Assembly: GCA_003499955.1 (NCBI GenBank)
Contig: DNRP01000153.1
Coordinates: 1-6,430 of the forward strand
Direction: 5' to 3'
DNA: 6,430 nt
Origin: Cyanobacteria bacterium UBA9971
GTDB taxonomy: Bacteria > Cyanobacteriota > Vampirovibrionia > Gastranaerophilales > UBA9971
Positions 5,533 to 6,430 of the stretch are shown here, in pieces. Each line of letters starts with the position of its first letter. Positions within the stretch are counted from its first letter, which is position 1. Below the pieces are notes generated by a model. It did not search any database and was not told where the DNA came from. It saw only the letters and a list, made by a program, of their open reading frames with translations. The translations under genes and the position numbers were made by a program.

Positions 5533-5730
5533 ATGAGTAAAAAACAAAAACTTTATAATTTAAGATCGGGTATTTCCATTGAATCTCAAAGAATTAAATA
5601 TTTGTTGGAACATGCTATTTTTAAATCAGATGATGACATAGAAAAAGACGTTTTAGCGGAATTAGCGCTTGAAAAGACAGAGAAAATTTCAAAAATGTCA
5701 GAAAAAATCGGTCTAATTTTAAAACATTAA
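5533..5730 (+). CDS. Hypothetical 65-residue charged protein
   Basis: I do not recognise this protein. It is soluble-looking, with no signal peptide or membrane segment. It has a basic start (MSKKQKLYNLRSG), a middle region SIESQRIKYLLEHAIF and a long charged helix from about D34 to L63 (DDIEKDVLAELALEKTEKIS and on), with hydrophobic residues spaced as in an amphipathic or short coiled-coil helix. AAAGGGA at 5519-5525 is a good ribosome-binding site, and a strong promoter lies upstream. Facing the small XRE regulator across 113 bases, it may be that regulator's target or partner. A toxin-antitoxin or phage-type pair is conceivable, but no family signature supports it. Confidence 0.75.
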   Translation: MSKKQKLYNLRSGISIESQRIKYLLEHAIFKSDDDIEKDVLAELALEKTEKISKMSEKIGLILKH

Positions 5731-5732
5731 AG

Positions 5733-5762
5733 TTGAATTTAATTTTTTTCTAATCATAATAT
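5733..5762 (+). promoter_or_regulatory. Candidate prmA promoter
   Basis: TTGAAT (5733-5738) and TAATAT (5757-5762) are separated by 18 bases. The expected RNA start is near 5769, 26 bases before the prmA ATG. Moderate match; readthrough from the preceding gene is also possible. Confidence 0.4.
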
Positions 5763-5794
5763 TGAAGTGTTAAAAATTTTATTTGAGAAAAACA

Positions 5795-6430
5795 ATGTCA
5801 AAATCAATAGAACTTACTGTTAAAGTAAATCCTGTCTGGGTAGAATACGTTTCTGACGTTTTAATCGAAAAAATCGGATGCAGCGGCGTTGTAACAGATG
5901 AAAAAATCTACAAAGACGAAGTCGTAATAAAAGACAACGGCGGTATTGTTAAAGGCTACAAGGCTTTTGTTGAAAGTACGTCTGTAAATATTGAAGAAAT
6001 TCAAAATATTTTATTTCAGGAAAGACAAAAACTTATTTCTTCCGGGATTGAAGAAGAAAATTTGGGAGCATGGACTCTTTCTTCGTTGGAAATTTCTGAT
6101 GATGAATGGGCGCATAGTTGGAAACAATACTGGCATCCTCAAAAAATTTCCGAAAAAATTGTAATTTGTCCCAGTTGGGAAGAATATAATGCTGGTGATG
6201 ATGAAATTATTATAAATCTTGACCCGGGAAGCGCTTTTGGGACAGGAACTCACCCTACAACAAGACTTTGTGTACAGGCGTTAGAAAAAATTATTGGATT
6301 GTTGCGTCATTGCGAGTCTGCTGACAAAGCAGATGAAGCAATCCACCAATCAACAACTAATGAATGGATTGCTTCCCTCACGTCGCTTCGCTCCTCAGGG
6401 CAGGCTCTGCAAGCTCCTCGCAATGACAAT
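5795..6430 (+). CDS. prmA: Ribosomal protein L11 methyltransferase PrmA, partial, with in-frame repeat insertion
   Basis: The frame opens at ATG 5795 (GAGAAA at 5785-5790) and is still open at the window edge after 212 codons. PrmA is a cytoplasmic S-adenosylmethionine-dependent enzyme that methylates ribosomal protein L11. Residues 1-80 are the N-terminal substrate-recognition domain (VNPVWVEYVSDVLIEKIG at 11-28). The linker block DDEWAHSWKQYWHP (102-115) and the signature LDPGSAFGTGTHPTTRLC (142-159) are diagnostic. In ordinary PrmA the helix at about 158-167 is followed within a few residues by the glycine-rich VLDxGxGSG motif. Here, from about residue 169, the frame enters repeat DNA (6306-6427) reading RHCES, DEAIH, EWIASL, then PRND, with no stop. 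The SAM-binding domain must lie beyond the window if the gene is intact. Otherwise this is a truncated gene. Confidence 0.9.
   Translation, partial: MSKSIELTVKVNPVWVEYVSDVLIEKIGCSGVVTDEKIYKDEVVIKDNGGIVKGYKAFVESTSVNIEEIQNILFQERQKLISSGIEEENLGAWTLSSLEISDDEWAHSWKQYWHPQKISEKIVICPSWEEYNAGDDEIIINLDPGSAFGTGTHPTTRLCVQALEKIIGLLRHCESADKADEAIHQSTTNEWIASLTSLRSSGQALQAPRNDN
6306..6427. repeat. Dispersed palindromic repeat, copy B (inside prmA)
   Basis: The outer arms GTCATTGCGAG (6306-6316) and CTCGCAATGAC (6417-6427) are the same perfect 11-bp inverted repeats as in copy A. Nested pairs are TCTGCT/AGCAGA (6317-6322 with 6328-6333) and GAAGCAATCCA/TGGATTGCTTC (6335-6345 with 6365-6375, perfect 11 bp). The 122-base element contains no stop in the prmA frame and encodes about 41 residues. 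It is GC-richer than the surrounding gene and ends 3 bases before the window edge. Confidence 0.88.

Noticed and set aside
5726..5749. Possible terminator after the 65-residue gene (ATTAAA/TTTAAT stem followed by seven T)
   Set aside because: The stem is only six A-T pairs with a six-base loop, too weak to call, and it overlaps the candidate prmA promoter.
6011..6253. 80-residue minus-strand frame opposite prmA
   Set aside because: It overlaps the diagnostic PrmA motifs on the other strand and its translation looks like antisense sequence.

Overview
The window is AT-rich and carries mostly plus-strand genes. The protein content points to a diderm (outer-membrane) bacterium. It has an OstA/LptD-type outer-membrane assembly protein, the two carboxyltransferase subunits of a bacterial acetyl-CoA carboxylase, a SemiSWEET transporter, a CxxC-x17-CxxC zinc-ribbon protein and the ribosomal protein methyltransferase PrmA. 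This mix, with low GC and scattered GC-rich palindromes, would suit the Gastranaerophilales/'Melainabacteria' group or another little-cultured diderm lineage. That placement is an inference and cannot be settled from 6.4 kb.

Layout, left to right. Positions 1-113 may hold the start of a leftward gene (weak). Positions 114-351 are a very AT-rich spacer with several TTACAA-type boxes, two of them forming a perfect palindrome. Positions 352-824 hold two small genes: a zinc-ribbon protein with a glycine-rich linker, then a 39-residue very basic protein that starts at TTG. A textbook intrinsic terminator (873-906) closes this unit. A SemiSWEET sugar transporter follows (1009-1263). The next spacer carries a dispersed palindromic repeat (1272-1352) and a separate 14-bp perfect inverted repeat (1361-1407) that encloses a candidate promoter. 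Downstream are an LptD-like gene (1489-3171, TTG start), accD (3238-4125) and accA (4241-5203). The accD-accA gap holds two GC-rich repeat modules, one of which can fold either as a hairpin or as a G-quadruplex just upstream of the accA ribosome-binding site. Past accA, a small Cro/CI-type regulator on the minus strand (5216-5419) faces away from an unrecognised 65-residue gene (5533-5730), with a good promoter and operator-like repeats between them. The window ends inside prmA (5795 onward).

How the genes relate: accD and accA make the two halves of the carboxyltransferase that forms malonyl-CoA for fatty-acid synthesis. Together with the outer-membrane assembly gene just upstream they form an envelope-building cluster, probably partly co-transcribed. 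PrmA acts on ribosomal protein L11. The regulator plus 65-residue gene looks like a self-contained module between accA and prmA.

The most notable observation is that a copy of the dispersed palindromic repeat (6306-6427) lies inside the prmA reading frame. It is open and in phase over its whole length, between the DPGxAFGTGxHPTT motif and the expected start of the S-adenosylmethionine-binding fold. This resembles the in-frame palindromic elements known from Rickettsia proteins. The second copy, between the SemiSWEET and LptD-like genes, shows that this is a repeat family and not native prmA sequence.
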